From Galaxea fascicularis (taxonomy: Eukaryota > Cnidaria > Anthozoa > Scleractinia > Euphylliidae), in NCBI GenBank assembly GCA_948470475.1, contig OX419339.1, positions 3,332,969-3,396,968 on the forward strand: a stretch of DNA of 64,000 nucleotides, read 5' to 3'. The notes beneath the pieces are model-generated. The model saw only the letters and a program-made list of their open reading frames with translations. It made no database searches and was not told where the DNA came from. The first letter of the stretch is position 1; every line of letters begins with the position of its first letter. Of this stretch, positions 44,401 to 56,649 are shown in pieces. Position numbers and translations under genes: made by a program.

Positions 44401-47089
44401 GGGAATTCATTAGATGCATCGTCAGTAGCCTCTGACACAGCTCAAACTGTGCCTTTGAATAACTATGAAAATCGAGCAAGCACGCAGAAAAAAACGCCCT
44501 ATGAAAATGGTGTCAATACAATGTCAGTAGACACAGTCTATCCTCATTACGACAAAACCGTTGCAAACAGTAATTTACGTGGCACAGAAACAAATTTTTC
44601 CCCAAGTGATGTGCCGTTGAGACCAAGTGATCCTTCATTATCAGAGCATGAGGGTCAGCATGCATTTCGAGTTGGTGTTCCAGAGCAGGCTGAGGAGATG
44701 GCTACAGAATTTCAGATAAAAGGAGGCGATAAACATTACCATCAAACGGAAGCCAGCAATGATGGAGATGCTGAAGGGAAAAGGAATGACCAATTGCTAG
44801 AAAAGGACCGTGATAACAAAAATCAGAAGATAGTGTATTTCTTGAAGATGGCTAAAGGCATCCCACTTCTAAACAATAGACCAATCCATGATCAACACAA
44901 AGAGTTTAAAGAGACCCTTGACTCAGGCAGTCACCCCACCGATAAAATAAAGGAGAAAGAAAACAAATATGCTAGTGGCGGGGAGATAGGATATCAAGCT
45001 ATCCCTAGGAGATATAGATGGAGGTGGAAACCAAGACCAAGTTACAGCAAACCTAAACCAAGACCAAGTCCTTACCCAAGCCCTTACCCTAGCCCTGTTA
45101 CCAGTACAACGAGTGGCGGAGGAGGAGGAGGAGGAGGAGGAGGAGGAGGAGGAGGAGGAGGGGCTCTTGGTGGAAGCAGCGTCGATTCCAATGTACCTCA
45201 GGGTATGCATTTCCAATCTTTTATTTTGTTGTTGTTGTCCATTTGACATTTATTACACAAGAGCAAAGTTTTCTTCGATTCCCTTAATACAGTTATTTTG
45301 ACAGAACTTCCTACTGATTTTTTATCAACGAATTATAGCTTTAAGAAAGCACTAAGAGTCTACTTAGATAATCAGATTGTAATATGGAATTGGCAAAAAT
45401 GAATTTGCTTGAAAAATATAACAATCAGAACTAGTTTAATTTGAATACGATGGTAATTGAAATATCCGACCAAATTTTGAATTCGACTTTTAATGACTGT
45501 TCAGTAATTGGCGAAGACAGTTCATTCTACAATTCACTACAAAACAAATAGTAGCTACAAGTACAAATTTACTAGCGTTCTATCGCGAGTGCCGGTTTCT
45601 GATTGGGTTTGCTGCTCGCTATCTATTCTGTGATAGACTGTAGTGAGTAGCGTTTGTCAACAAAGTGACGGCTACAACTGCGTTCCGTCCTATCCTTTAT
45701 GAGAATTGTTATTTACGATAACTATCATAAATGCGAGAACAGTCATAAAGAAAGGAGAAATCTATGCTTGTTTCCACACAGGTGACTCAGAATTTGAGCA
45801 AGAGGCGCTGGATACGCATAATAAGTACCGAAACACACATGGGGCTCCAGCCATGACATTAGATCGAGACCTCTCGAATCAAGCCAAGGCATATGCACAA
45901 AAAATTGCGAATATGGGTCAACTGATACACTCCTCCAGAGAAGAACGAGGACAATCAGTCGGCGAGAATTTGGCTTATTCGTGCGCATCCAATGGGACTC
46001 CATTAACAGGAGAGTCAGCAACGAAGATGTGGTATGTTTTGCTTAGTTAAGCGGCATATTTAGTTTATTAGAGCACTGAGAGAGCACGCAAAGAAAACAA
46101 CTGGAACCTCGGTGCAGTGAAATTCATCACTATGCTAAATGATACCAAGTGCAGATTCCATTTGCAAGAGTAAATGAGATGGTCGAGATGGCCAAAATGA
46201 TCATTTATGTCATGATTTAGAGCAACGAAAGATTGATGTACTGACATACATCCGGTTTGGACCAGTGCCCCATCTAGCAGAGGAGTTGTGGTAAATGGAA
46301 CGAGCCTTAGAATTCAAGAATGTTCAAGCTATATATTAGCTTTACAGAAATGGTGTTATGTTTAATTCAGCGTTTAAATCTGAACCTTTACTAGGCCTAG
46401 AACCTGTTTCCCCATACTGAAATTCCTTTCTATCTATTGATGGTAATTTTTAGTGTCGAGCCAGAAAGTGGAATACAATGATATTTGTTATTCTTAGCGA
46501 CATTTTTGTCAACCACAATTATGGTTCTTGTTTATGTGTCCAGTCTCCGCGGCCCCCCTTTGTACAACTGCCAGAAGCCCCTGCGCATGCGTCACGGTCT
46601 GTTGTGCCCATAAAAAAAAACAGTACCAGTACCATCAGTTATTCTATGTGATAAAATTGAAGAAAACTGACGAAAAGCCGACATTAGTTTCAGTTGCCTT
46701 AAATGGTCTTGGGTTTATCTGCGCTTAGAAATTTCAGCATCTGGATGAGCAATGTGGAAAAAAAAAACCCTTTTTAGCAGGTATTCCCAGTGCTCTTCTG
46801 CACAGGGAAGGTTAACTTTTATCTTTTGTTTCAATTTAGGTACGATGAAGTATGCAAACCTGGATACGACTTTATCAATGGTGGGTTTAGCGGAGGCACT
46901 GGTCACTTTACTCAAGTGGTATGGAAAGACAGTGTCAAGCTGGGCATTGGCCAGGGAAAAGCAACCCAGAATGGCATGCAGTGCATCTACGTTGTTGGCC
47001 GTTATGAAATCGCGGGGAATATGATGGGCGAGTTCCAGGATCAAGTACTAAGAGGGAACTTTAACCAGCAATATTGTAATAATGTCTAG
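41469..47089 (+). CDS. Secreted CAP (SCP/TAPS) protein with giant disordered N-terminus (CAP gene 1)
   Basis: Four exons join in phases 1, 1, 2: 41469-41508, 42233-45202, 45782-46031, 46840-47089, giving 1169 aa. Exon 1 plus the start of exon 2 encode a signal peptide (MFRLQLGVIFILLVRDAFS). Exon 2 (about 990 aa) is E/N/S/Q/K-rich, lacks predicted globular sequence and ends in a W/R/P-rich stretch (RYRWRWKPRPSYSKPKPRP), SPYPSPYPS and poly-Gly coded by GGA repeats. Residues from about 1004 form a GAPR-1-like CAP domain: HNKYR, GQLIHSS (His), GENL (Glu), WYDEVC (Glu), GHFTQVVW (His) and VVGRYEIAGN. The four metal-site residues and the four cysteines are present. CAP proteins act outside the cell in defence, lipid binding or venom; function here is unknown. 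The first of at least four tandem paralogues. Confidence 0.88.
45113..45162 (+). repeat. (GGA)n microsatellite coding poly-Gly
   Basis: About 15 GGA codons in frame at the end of exon 2 of CAP gene 1 give a flexible Gly linker between the disordered region and the CAP domain. It is likely length-polymorphic. Confidence 0.9.
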
Positions 47090-49999
47090 ATGATCATTTT
47101 CACAAGCAAGCTACTTTAAAAACGCATCACGAAATTTTGCTCATCTCTTCTGGTGAATCCAAGTAAAGTTGTTGCACTGAACTGTTGAGTAATTTAAGAT
47201 CGCTGATTATACAAAAAACGTTTACGTTCACAAATATGTCAAATACTGCATACAACACCTCATTGTGCAATACTCAGGTCACCCCTGTAATCAAACACTT
47301 AAAAATGTTTACGTCTTAGAATCTTATTTTCTTACAACTTAGACTGGGCAGCATCAATCTGTAGAAAACTCACGAATTTTATGCAAGAATCTCAAAAGAG
47401 AATTGCCTAAAACTTTAACTTAAAAAAACTGAGTTTCTACCATTCAACAGTGAGTTTCTCCCCTCAAGAGTCTTAGAGCCAGGACTGGAGGGATCAAGAC
47501 GATTTTACCAATGACCCTGCATTAATTTTTCGTTGAAGCTTCCCCTCTTAACTGAAAACGCACTTCTTTGCTTTTATTTAAAATAATATAACTAAATAAA
47601 ACTCATAATAATAGTTAGTAAGGATGAAATAACAGATATGTTTAGAATAAACACAAATAACGCTAAAATAAAATAAAATAAAATAAAAAAAAATTTTGAA
47701 CAAAGTGTGCAACGATTTGAGGAACTTATATACGATGTTTTGACTTATGAATTAAAAGCTCCACGACGTTCATATGAGCCATAGGCCTTAATCATACGCA
47801 GGGGTTTTTAAAGGGCTGACTTCTAATCACGCAGTTGCGTGGCAGTCGTTTATTGTCTGTTTCTTTCTTTTGAAGGTAAAAAAATAGTCAGCAAAGCAGA
47901 AGACACCCATGGCACGGTAGCGAGTTCTACTAAGTGATCTTAGTGTAAAAGTGGCCTGTAAGGTCCTACTTCTGAGCTAGAACACTCAATATAAATGCAT
48001 GCACAGTGTTCCTGTTAACCAGCCCTGAACTAATGGGAACTCAATGAACCAATAAAACGAAAGAATTTGAATAAGTGTCCTCTTGACTTTTGCAAATTAA
48101 AAACCATAATCCCTATACGTACTTTAAACATTGCATTACTCAAAAATAAACGACATTGATTACATGATCACACTTAAACGTACAGGAATTCTATAGTTGG
48201 ACTCTTAAATTCATAACGTCAACAGAACATAATGAATAGCCTGATTAATGGGAAAGTACTGCTCTAAGGTTTTTTCTTAAGTGGCCACTGAGGGACGCTT
48301 TATTCACAGACAAAAAGTTACATGGAGCCAGTAATACACAAAACCGAACTACACAAATTTTCTGATCAATGCATTTCATATTTGAGCGTTCCCGCATATT
48401 TCATTTAAAGAAAGTTGCGCAGTATTATACCACCTTGGGGAAAAAGAGACATAGGGACGAAGATCTTACTAAAAGGTAACTTAAACTTTGAATTTAGTGC
48501 TCGGGCCTACACTTCAATGCATATCACTTGAAGTAATGGCCATCAGTTGCCCCTGGTTACAAGTAACTAAAAACTGACATTTTCACTAATAATTGCGCTC
48601 AACTAACAAGTAACTAAATGTGAGAAAAAAAAATGACTCACGACGACAACAATGCTAGATAGCGTTTAAACTTGTTGGACAAGAGGGTTCCCTAGCTTAA
48701 ATGACCACATCATTACATACCAGGGTGTATTATCAGTTATTACAACCTGAAGTTGCTGACACTTTTAAAAGTACCATTTGATGGTTCATCAGGTACACAA
48801 TCTATTAAACGAAGCACGACAATTCCTGTTTCCGATCAAATAAGAGCGAAATAACAAGAGCGTTCTAAACTCATGACACTGTGTGGTACATACCCATACC
48901 CATCGTTGGAGGTTCTGTGCTAGTTTGCCTAAGTTTTGGAACAAATTGTCCAAATTAATCATCGCAGATGGGTCGTATTGTCTGAAAGAGTCACCTTGAA
49001 ATCTGAGCACATCTTGAATGTCCAATTAAAGGAGTTACTGTGTGTGTCTTTGTTTGTCCACGATCGGACCAACCTGATGTCCATTGAATAGAATAAAAAG
49101 ACATTGTTCTTAGAACTAGATTAACAGACATGAACACTTGCTCACAAAATAGTAAACTGACTGAAAGGTCGAAACACTTCTAAAGTTGTTACTTAAAGGA
49201 AGTGCGATCGCTACATTTGTGGGGAAATTTTTAAAGCAGTGTTAACAAAACTCGGCTCTGCTTCAGTCTATGAAATGGAAATTTGCACGGTAGTAGTAAT
49301 TAAACAAGGTTAAAAAAGAGAAGTCGGCCAATTTTTCACGCATTGAGAGGCACTTGACCTACCTGTGTTATGTCAAGTTACAACATGAGATAATGGTCTT
49401 AAATAAAGCTTTGAAAATTTTACATTCACGAAAACGCATACTTATTTTTTTGTGCTCATAGCTTTACGCCTCGCCCGTTCGTTTGAATGAAGTGAGTCAT
49501 TTCTGACAGTTGCTTAAAATCAATCATCACCTCGTTGATTTCTTAGCCGGCGAACTGCCATTGTGTGTTATTCAAGTTCTAAAGGTAAGTATTTATAAAC
49601 TGCTTTATAATTTGAACCATTCTTACAAGTAATCCTGAGAATAACGTCTAATCAGAAGATAATTTCTGACTAAATTCAATTGCGTAAGGCTCCATATAGC
49701 TTCAAACGATTCCTTTGCGATTCCTGGCCATCTTAACAACATATCGATTTGAAACCGTCTTTAAGCCACTTCAAGTTCCTTGGAGAATGTCCATATTAGA
49801 CTTTTTTTACCCTTACAAACTACAATAAAGAGCACTTTTTTTAAAGTTACAACATAACGAGTTGAATGAGTGTTCTAGTTCAGAAGCAGGACCTTACAGG
49901 CCGCTTTCACACTAAGGTCACTTAATGTAGAACTCGCTATAGTTTGCTTACGTCATATTATTGTACAGTTGTCTTTACAGAGCAAACGTCGATCGCAAA
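47090..49999. other. Intergenic between CAP genes 1 and 2
   Basis: AATAAA at 47595-47600 may end CAP gene 1. An (AAAAT)n tract lies near 47661-47690. An inverted repeat pairs 47926-47991 with 49868-49939. A 78-codon minus frame at 48789-49025 (QDVLRFQGDSFRQYDPSAMI) is protein-like but unrecognised. Confidence 0.4.
47926..49939. repeat. Inverted repeat flanking the CAP 1-2 interval
   Basis: 47926-47991 and 49868-49939 are inverted copies of about 70 bp at nearly 90 percent: GCGAGTTCTAC, CTTAGTGT-AAAG-GGCC, TGTAAGGTCCT-CTTCTGA and CTAGAACACTCA occur in order on one strand and reversed on the other. The right copy lies 60-130 bp upstream of CAP gene 2 exon 1. The left may be a stray copy of this promoter-side sequence. 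Confidence 0.7.
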
Positions 50000-52900
50000 A
50001 TGATTCGATTGAAGTCCACAGTAGCGGTCATACTCTTGTACTGCGGTAAGTTGAAGCTAGTTGCTACCACCGATCTCTTTTCTCTGCTGCTCCATTATTT
50101 TAAGAACAGGCCCTTCTCACTTGTTATACTGCATAAGTGGAATATAGTTGTTAATTCTGCAAATTGTGTTCCTGTGTTTTTCCAAAGTAATTTTGATGTT
50201 TTTCTATAGATGGGTTGGTAAAAGTACAATTGTAGTCTTTAAGAGTTTGTGAAAGAGCGGTATTTAATGCCACAAGGATTGCCTCCCATGAACTGATAAG
50301 CCTACCACCCACTGGATAATGACATGAATTCCTTGTCAGCGTAATGTGTCCCAACTGCAGTTTAAGTAAGGACATAGATATGAATGCCGCCCTTGCAGGC
50401 TTATTGCATGAATCGGGACATATCGAGACATATAATCCCGTTAGACCCTCATCTTGCATTTTGCTTGTGTTCAGGCCAATGCTAAACCTATCTGTGTATC
50501 CTTCCACCAAATGTTATCGATGTTGCATTGAATGAATGAATGAATGGAGGAGTGACATTTGAATGACATTTTAACTGAAGAACCAGTCAGTATAATTGAA
50601 ATGATAAGTCCACTTCAGTCTAGGTGTGTCTTAAAAGTATAGATTAAGTAAGTAAGTAAGTAAGTAAGTAAAACCTTTATTTAAGTGTCGATTTGTTTAG
50701 CCTCATAAGACTAATTGGGGACACTAATTAAGATGCACCTATAGAGAACTAAATATTTACAGGAAAATGATTAAAATTACGGGAAAACTTATATACAAGA
50801 TATAATTTAAAATTTAAAATTAAAAAAAACTAAAATTTTCCTATTGACTACACAGATTACAGCAATTGCTGTTGTTAATTACTATCTCGTCAAGGTTTAG
50901 TTTTCTTATTTCGTTTATGAAGATGCGTAGACTTGGTGAATCCCTCTGATTTTCATTAAGTTTCGACCATAAAAACGGCCCAAGATATCTGACAGAATGC
51001 TTGCCATAACAAAGCATAAGGCAAACTAAGACTATTTAACAACTAAAATATCTAATAAACATTAAAAAAGGCAATCAGGACAGTGATAAAAAAATAAGGG
51101 GGTATTTTCTATCGAAATAAGAGAGCTGATAACAAACAATCTTCTTACTCTATAGTGCTGGTGGTTTTGGCCATATCTGATAAAGAACATCGGCGTCATG
51201 GTAAAGGGCATCGCCACAGTGATGCACATCAAAATGCACCAAATGACTCACAGCTTAACCACAAGTCACACGCAAAACACCGTTCCTCAAAACATCGAAC
51301 AGCTGCTGGCGCCCCTCGAGAAAATGTTCCTAGTCCACTGCAGGACTTCGTTCTTGTAAGTGGAAGTCCACTGTTTCATGAAAGAGCCAGGGCCAGTGAT
51401 ACCAAAACTAATGCTACGGCACAAGTAACTGCCCAAGAGGAAAATGCTGCCTATCCGAGTCAGACAGAGTCGGAGTTGCCACACCAGGAGCAAAATCGAC
51501 CGAGTGGAGTGGTATCTGAACAGAGGCAAGAAAATGTTGCATCACAACAGCAGACGAACATGGCTCTAAAACACCCAAAAGAATTCGCAAAAGAGGGTCT
51601 CAACGCAGGAGAAAACCAAGGAAAGGTAGTGAACAGTGGCGCTACTAATGAACCAACCTTAAAGGAAAGTTTACAAGGTCAGAAGAATCCTACCAGCGAA
51701 ACCGAAATTGGAGTGAATACGCCGATTAATCCTATCGCAAAAAATGAGAAAAATGTGTATGAAAACAAAGCCACCAATGCTTCAACCGAAACGGCCAAGA
51801 ATGCTCCAGTAGTAAACCACGCTAATAATATTGCGACAGGTGTGAATCCGGCGGCAGAAAATCCAGTTTTTCCCTTCAACACACCGGGAATTCGAAACTA
51901 CGGAAAAGAGAAAACTGGGAACAATGCGTCTGAGCCTAACAAACAGCTGACAGATAACCAGAACTTAGGGCCAAATTGTCACTGGAAAACTACTGCAGGC
52001 GACAATGGCGAAAAAATTACTTCTCTTTCTTGCTCTGGAGAGTTTAAGAGGCCCATCAACGGTACAGCTGGAATGGAAAATGTTGGCAAAATTCCCATTT
52101 CTGGAGATAATTCTGCCATCAAAGAAGCCCCTCATGAAAACACTTTGACCACGGAGACACCCAAAGATGAAGGGAAACCTATTGAACAAAGTAAGTGTGG
52201 CGGGAAAACGTTTGAAATATCCACGTGCGCCAGAGCACGTTTGCAAATATTGTTTTCACACACTGTCGAGTTTTGTAAGGGAGCTTCGATTCTGCGTGTA
52301 GCATTTTAATCTTTGAGGCCACGAACGGTTCCTGGAAAGAAACATTCATAAGTGCTAAATCTATACCTGAAAGCTCTTTAGAGTAACAAGAAGATGGTTC
52401 TTACTCTGTAGTTTTTCCGAGGGACATTATTTTACCCTAGCAAGTTTTGTAGTCATGTACAGAAAATCCAAATCATCTTTGAACACAAACAACTGACTTT
52501 GTTCTTGAACATTGTGTTTCCTGTACTTTAAAAAAAAGATTGATCCTGGTATGCAATGACGGCAAAACGACACAGCCAGAATGTTATTGGTCAAAAAGTA
52601 ACAGGAATGTATGGATATACTTTTTGCTCCCCTTACCTCTATAAGGGGTCATCAGACGGATAAAGTAGAGAGAAACATTAAAGGGCCTCCTCGAAAACTG
52701 TGAACAACTCCGTTTCCACGGGGTAAAATTTGTTGTAAAGCGGCTTTTAACGTTATTGTGGTTCTAACGCTTAGGTGACAAAGAGTTCGAGGACGAAGCA
52801 GTCACCTTTGCAAACGGATTGAGAAAAATTCACCTCGCTCCTCCAATTAAGTTAAATCCGGAGTTGAACCGTGAAGCCAAGGAGTACGCCGAGAGGATTG

Positions 52901-54835
52901 CAAGCATGGGATCACTTCAGCATGATCTTGACGTTATCAAACATCTGGACGAAGGGGAAAACCTGGCAATGGGATGCAAACAATATGGAGTACCTCTTAC
53001 CGCCAGGGAGGCTATAAGGAACTGGTATGCTGTGTCCCATATAAATGATAGTTTTTGACAAAGGTAGAACTACAACCAGTTGCAAAATTGTTGAGACATT
53101 CTCAATCAAAAATGTCTCTTCTTTCTCTAAAACGCTGCTGCTAACAAATCTGTTAGATACATTACACCCCCCCTCCCTCTCTCCCTTTCAAAGTTGTTCC
53201 TCAAAGTTTCGAGCATGGTGTTGCACTGTTAACAACTTTGATAAGAGGGGGAGGGGGAGGGGGAGGGAAAGCGGAAGATCATGGAAACGTCATTCAAGAC
53301 CAAATGGCGTACAGTGTCTCAAGTATTTTTGCAACTCGTTGTAGCTTAGTTGTTCTGATCGCAACTATAGCATCCGACACTGAAATATGGATAAGCATGG
53401 CCAGAAATTCCGGACAACGCAACGGCGCACGCACACTTGGCAATATGGTCGCCAAACTCTCAAAGGAAATGTATTGCAGAAATAAAACAAAATAAAATAG
53501 ATCAAGTTCTGGCTTACCGGGAACAAGTGCCGCAATCCGGTCGAAATCTTGAAAGTTTCCTCGGCTATTCTGACTAAGTTGCTTTCACCGACAAATGTTA
53601 CTCGCCCTGCTTTTTATCGATGTTTATTTTCGAAGCTTGGCTCATACAACGCTCTGTATTTCAGAAACTTGAAAGCCAATTTTTGCAGCCGAACCAGATT
53701 TTGATGCGCCGTAGCGGACAACATAATCGGGATAGACCAAGTGCCGCAATCGCTTGAGGAAAAGCACCGTATGAGGTACTATTTGACCAATTTTCACCTT
53801 CGAAGCTGATTTCTTCACCCTGCTAATTGCCTTCAAAAACAGTTCAGAGCAGCACAAATCAGTTCCACGAGAAGCACAAATATCGAATGTCACGCAAGCG
53901 TCTTGATGGTGTTTATCCAAGACCCATGTGCTGTATTCTTGGGCGACAAACTTGCATTTTGCAGAAAACTCCGCCATGTCTGGTATCAAAATTTTCAGTG
54001 AAAAACAAGCTTTCTAATGCTGTAGAGAATGGTGGGATATAAGTTTAATGGACGATACTTTTGATACTATGGACGCGGGAAATACTAAAATTTTATTACG
54101 CTCAATAGACCTGATCGATCGGCCGGTTTTGTTTTGGTTAAAAAATGTCAGAAAACTTAGATTTCATTGAAATTGAGAAGTTTAAGAATGCTATTTTGTC
54201 AACTGTGATCATATTTTGAAATATGTTCGCCAACAAAGAGTTTCTTCGGAAGATATTTTGACCGTACACATCGGATACGATTCTCTGTGAAGTTCATACG
54301 AGCTTGCTACAACAGATAGGCTGCAGCTACATCGAATTGCTCAATATCTTATGAGGCACGAAGTATTGTGTAAAACTAAACGACTGAAGAAAGAGAATTA
54401 AGCTGTGCGTAATCCACTGACAAGAAGCCGCCATCCTGTTTAAATTGTTCTACCATTGAGAACGAAACCGCGTGCCACTGCGTGGGCTCAAATGTCCGGA
54501 ATTTCTGGCCATGATACATTTACTTGTGATAATCAATTACTTTAACTTCTATGAATTGTTTCAGGTACAACGAGGTATGCGAATACGATTTTGACAGAGG
54601 AGAGTTTAGTATGGCTACCGGTCATTTTACTCAAGTCGTGTGGGCAGACAGCAAGGAGTTTGGAATCGGCAAGGCCATGGGAGAGCAGCACGGCATGCCG
54701 TGCATTTTCGTTGTTGGGCGTTTTAAGCCATCCGGAAACTATAAAGGAGAATACAAGAAAAACGTGTTCAAGGGATCATTCGATCCTTCCTACTGTCTTG
54801 CATTAAACGATAAGAAGATTCTTTCAGAGGAATAA
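50000..54835 (+). CDS. Secreted CAP protein with disordered N-terminus (CAP gene 2)
   Basis: Exons 50000-50045, 51156-52190, 52775-53024, 54565-54835 in phases 1, 1, 2 give 533 aa. The signal peptide spans exons 1-2 (MIRLKSTVAVILLYCVLVVL). Next is a His/Lys/Arg-rich stretch (HRRHGKGHRHSDAHQ, KSHAKHRSSKHR), then an N/T/E/K-rich low-complexity region with one C pair (NCHW, LSCSG). The CAP domain starts near residue 361: FANGLRKIH replaces the usual HNxYR, but GSLQHDL, GENL, WYNEVC, GHFTQVVW and VVGRFKPSGN are intact, so the His/Glu metal site is complete. The last intron holds a TIR transposon (53396-54513). The stop codon overlaps AATAAA. The start was set at 50000 because TTTACAG just before it looks like an acceptor of a 5' UTR intron. 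Confidence 0.87.
50640..51030 (-). mobile_element. 5'-truncated LINE in CAP gene 2 intron 1
   Basis: The minus strand reads CYGKHSVRYLGPFLWSKLNE, then SPSLRIFINEIRK: the C-terminal end of a CR1/L2-type reverse-transcriptase ORF (VRY-GP-LW--L). The 3' UTR runs left to a (GTAA)n tract at 50646-50671, which is a typical LINE tail. Confidence 0.65.
53160..53350. repeat. Interspersed repeat, also at 60240-60435
   Basis: Shared words in order: CTCCCTTT or CTCCCTTTTTT, AGTTTCGA-CATGGT, TTGCACTGT, AAGTTTGTTAAGAAG or AACTTTGATAAGAGG, ATCATGGA-AC-TCAT, TACAGTGTCTCAA-TA and TTTTGCAAC. The two copies lie in the same orientation, and this one is in CAP gene 2 intron 3. No coding content. Confidence 0.6.
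53396..54513. mobile_element. TIR DNA transposon in CAP gene 2 intron 3
   Basis: A perfect 20-bp terminal inverted repeat, CATGGCCAGAAATTCCGGAC (53396-53415), has its reverse complement at 54494-54513. The 1.1-kb interior has a 115-codon minus frame (53989-53642; MAEFSAKCKFVAQEY, KHHQDACVTFDIC) of unknown type and no recognised transposase. It is probably non-autonomous or decayed. Confidence 0.65.
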
Positions 54836-56649
54836 AACAAATAAACTACAAGTATGATGGTTAAAAAATGTAGTACTGCCACGCCTGAAAGTGAACGCTA
54901 AGCGCCAAGCGCTAAGCAATTTGTCAGTAGTTAAGGAAGACTACAGTTATTGTAATCCAAACAACACGTTAAGTACTTTAAATAGCTGGTTTGAAAGCAA
55001 ACACATCACAGTACTGAACGATAAGCGAACACAAAGGTAAAGTAAACTTCAAATTCAGTCGATTTTCAATTCCTTAGAATGACTTGTATTTTTTTTGCTT
55101 TCTTGTTGATGTCGTCGCTCAAACTTGTCAAACTTCATTAAGCGCTATCTTAAACTGGGGCCACATCAATGAGGTTTAAATGCATAATCTCCAGAAGCCC
55201 CTTGTCGCGCCGTTTGATTTGTTGCACACATTATTCCTTTAAGGTTCCAATAACAATAACAAATGTTCAGTGGATGGGTATCATACGTGCTAAAATTGAC
55301 ATCGCCTTAGTTGCAGGGTCGCCCCTCAGCTGAGTTTATTGCCTTATTAAACGTATTTAAATAAAATGAAATTTTAAATGGAACATTGGTTGTTTTCTGT
55401 TGTATATGAACCTGCATGTCTTAAGAATAATACAAATCCAAATTTTGAACTATACTAATGTTAGTTGACAATAATAAATAATAAATCATATTTACCCAGA
55501 AAGCACCACCCACCACGAAGGAGTGATCGAATAGGAATTTGCAAGTGTTGGTTTTTGGGGAGAGGGGGAAACCGGATTACCTAGAGAAAAACCTCTCGAA
55601 GCAGAGTAGAGAACCATCAACAAACTCAATCCTCATACGGCGGCGAGTCCGGGAATCGAACCCGAGCCACATTGGGGAGAGGCGATTGCTCTCACCACTG
55701 TGTCAACCCTGCTCCCCAAATAGACAAAAGATGACGGTCAAGAGCAATTCACTGAATCACTACCGTAACGGTAAACGACTCAGAATTACGTTGGCGTCCG
55801 AGTTTCGTTGGGTCGCCAGCGCATCAGTAACCTAACTATTTGCTTTTGATCAAACTCTTTATTGCGCACCATGACAGGTAGTTGTGCAAGAAGGACCGCC
55901 CATCATTTTTGTCAAGTGTTCTTCAGTCTTTCTCTTCGCTCTCTCCGCAGCCTAAGCGTCCTTCGGATGCGGCAATTTTTCCCCATTTTTATCATAAAGA
56001 ATAAAAGAGTTGAAGCCATAAGAATTTATTTCCTAGTTGAATTGCAACCCATCTAATTAAATCCCATAGTTAAAATTCTGCAGCCCCCTATTACCTCTAT
56101 CCTGCCTTGGAACTTGATAACGTTGAACGAAAATCGTTGAAACTGATTGTGAAATCACATTATTGTAGATCAAGGTTGCCCTCGTACGGATCCTGCACTT
56201 TCAATTTCAGTGATGATTGGTGACTAGGGATAACGTTGACAATCAAAGTAAATTTTCGAGCTGGCTTTTAATCCTCAAAGAAAATTCATAATCAATGGAA
56301 AATCCGAGGAAGAGACGCGTAAAAATAAAGATAAAAGATAATTAGGTGAGTTTATGACCAATTTTTTTAAGGAACCACCTCCGTAACGGCGACCAGGTGC
56401 TTAACTAGTAGTGTATTGTTTAACGTTCGAGGCGCCACCCGCGATCGACACATATTTCACGGTTTTTGAATTTACAATTGCTATTTTTTCTGGAAGATAA
56501 AAAAGGCTTCCGTCGATAGTTAAACCTAGAAAAATAAGACAGACAATTCTTTCATAGAATTCAATCAGCGAAAGTAATAGCTCTTGGAAATAAAGCCCTG
56601 GAAGTGAGAAATGTATTATGTCTTCTATGAAGCTTGACCCCACTTCATA
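54836..56649. other. Intergenic between CAP genes 2 and 3
   Basis: Contains a minus-strand SINE (55505-55720). No further gene recognised. Confidence 0.45.
55505..55720 (-). mobile_element. tRNA-derived SINE, reverse orientation
   Basis: Read on the minus strand it has GTTGACACAGTGGTGAGAGC, then CGGGTTCGATTCCCGG, the A- and B-box-like words, followed by CTCTACTCTGCTTCGAGAGG and TTTTTCTCTAGGTAATCCGG. It is the same family as 1275-1500. Confidence 0.75.

Noticed and set aside
50344..50535. CPNCSLSKDIDMNAAL, reminiscent of the zinc-ribbon end of TnpB/Fanzor proteins
   Set aside because: Only one CxxC, no second pair, no RuvC motifs nearby, and an in-frame stop soon after. A chance match is more likely.
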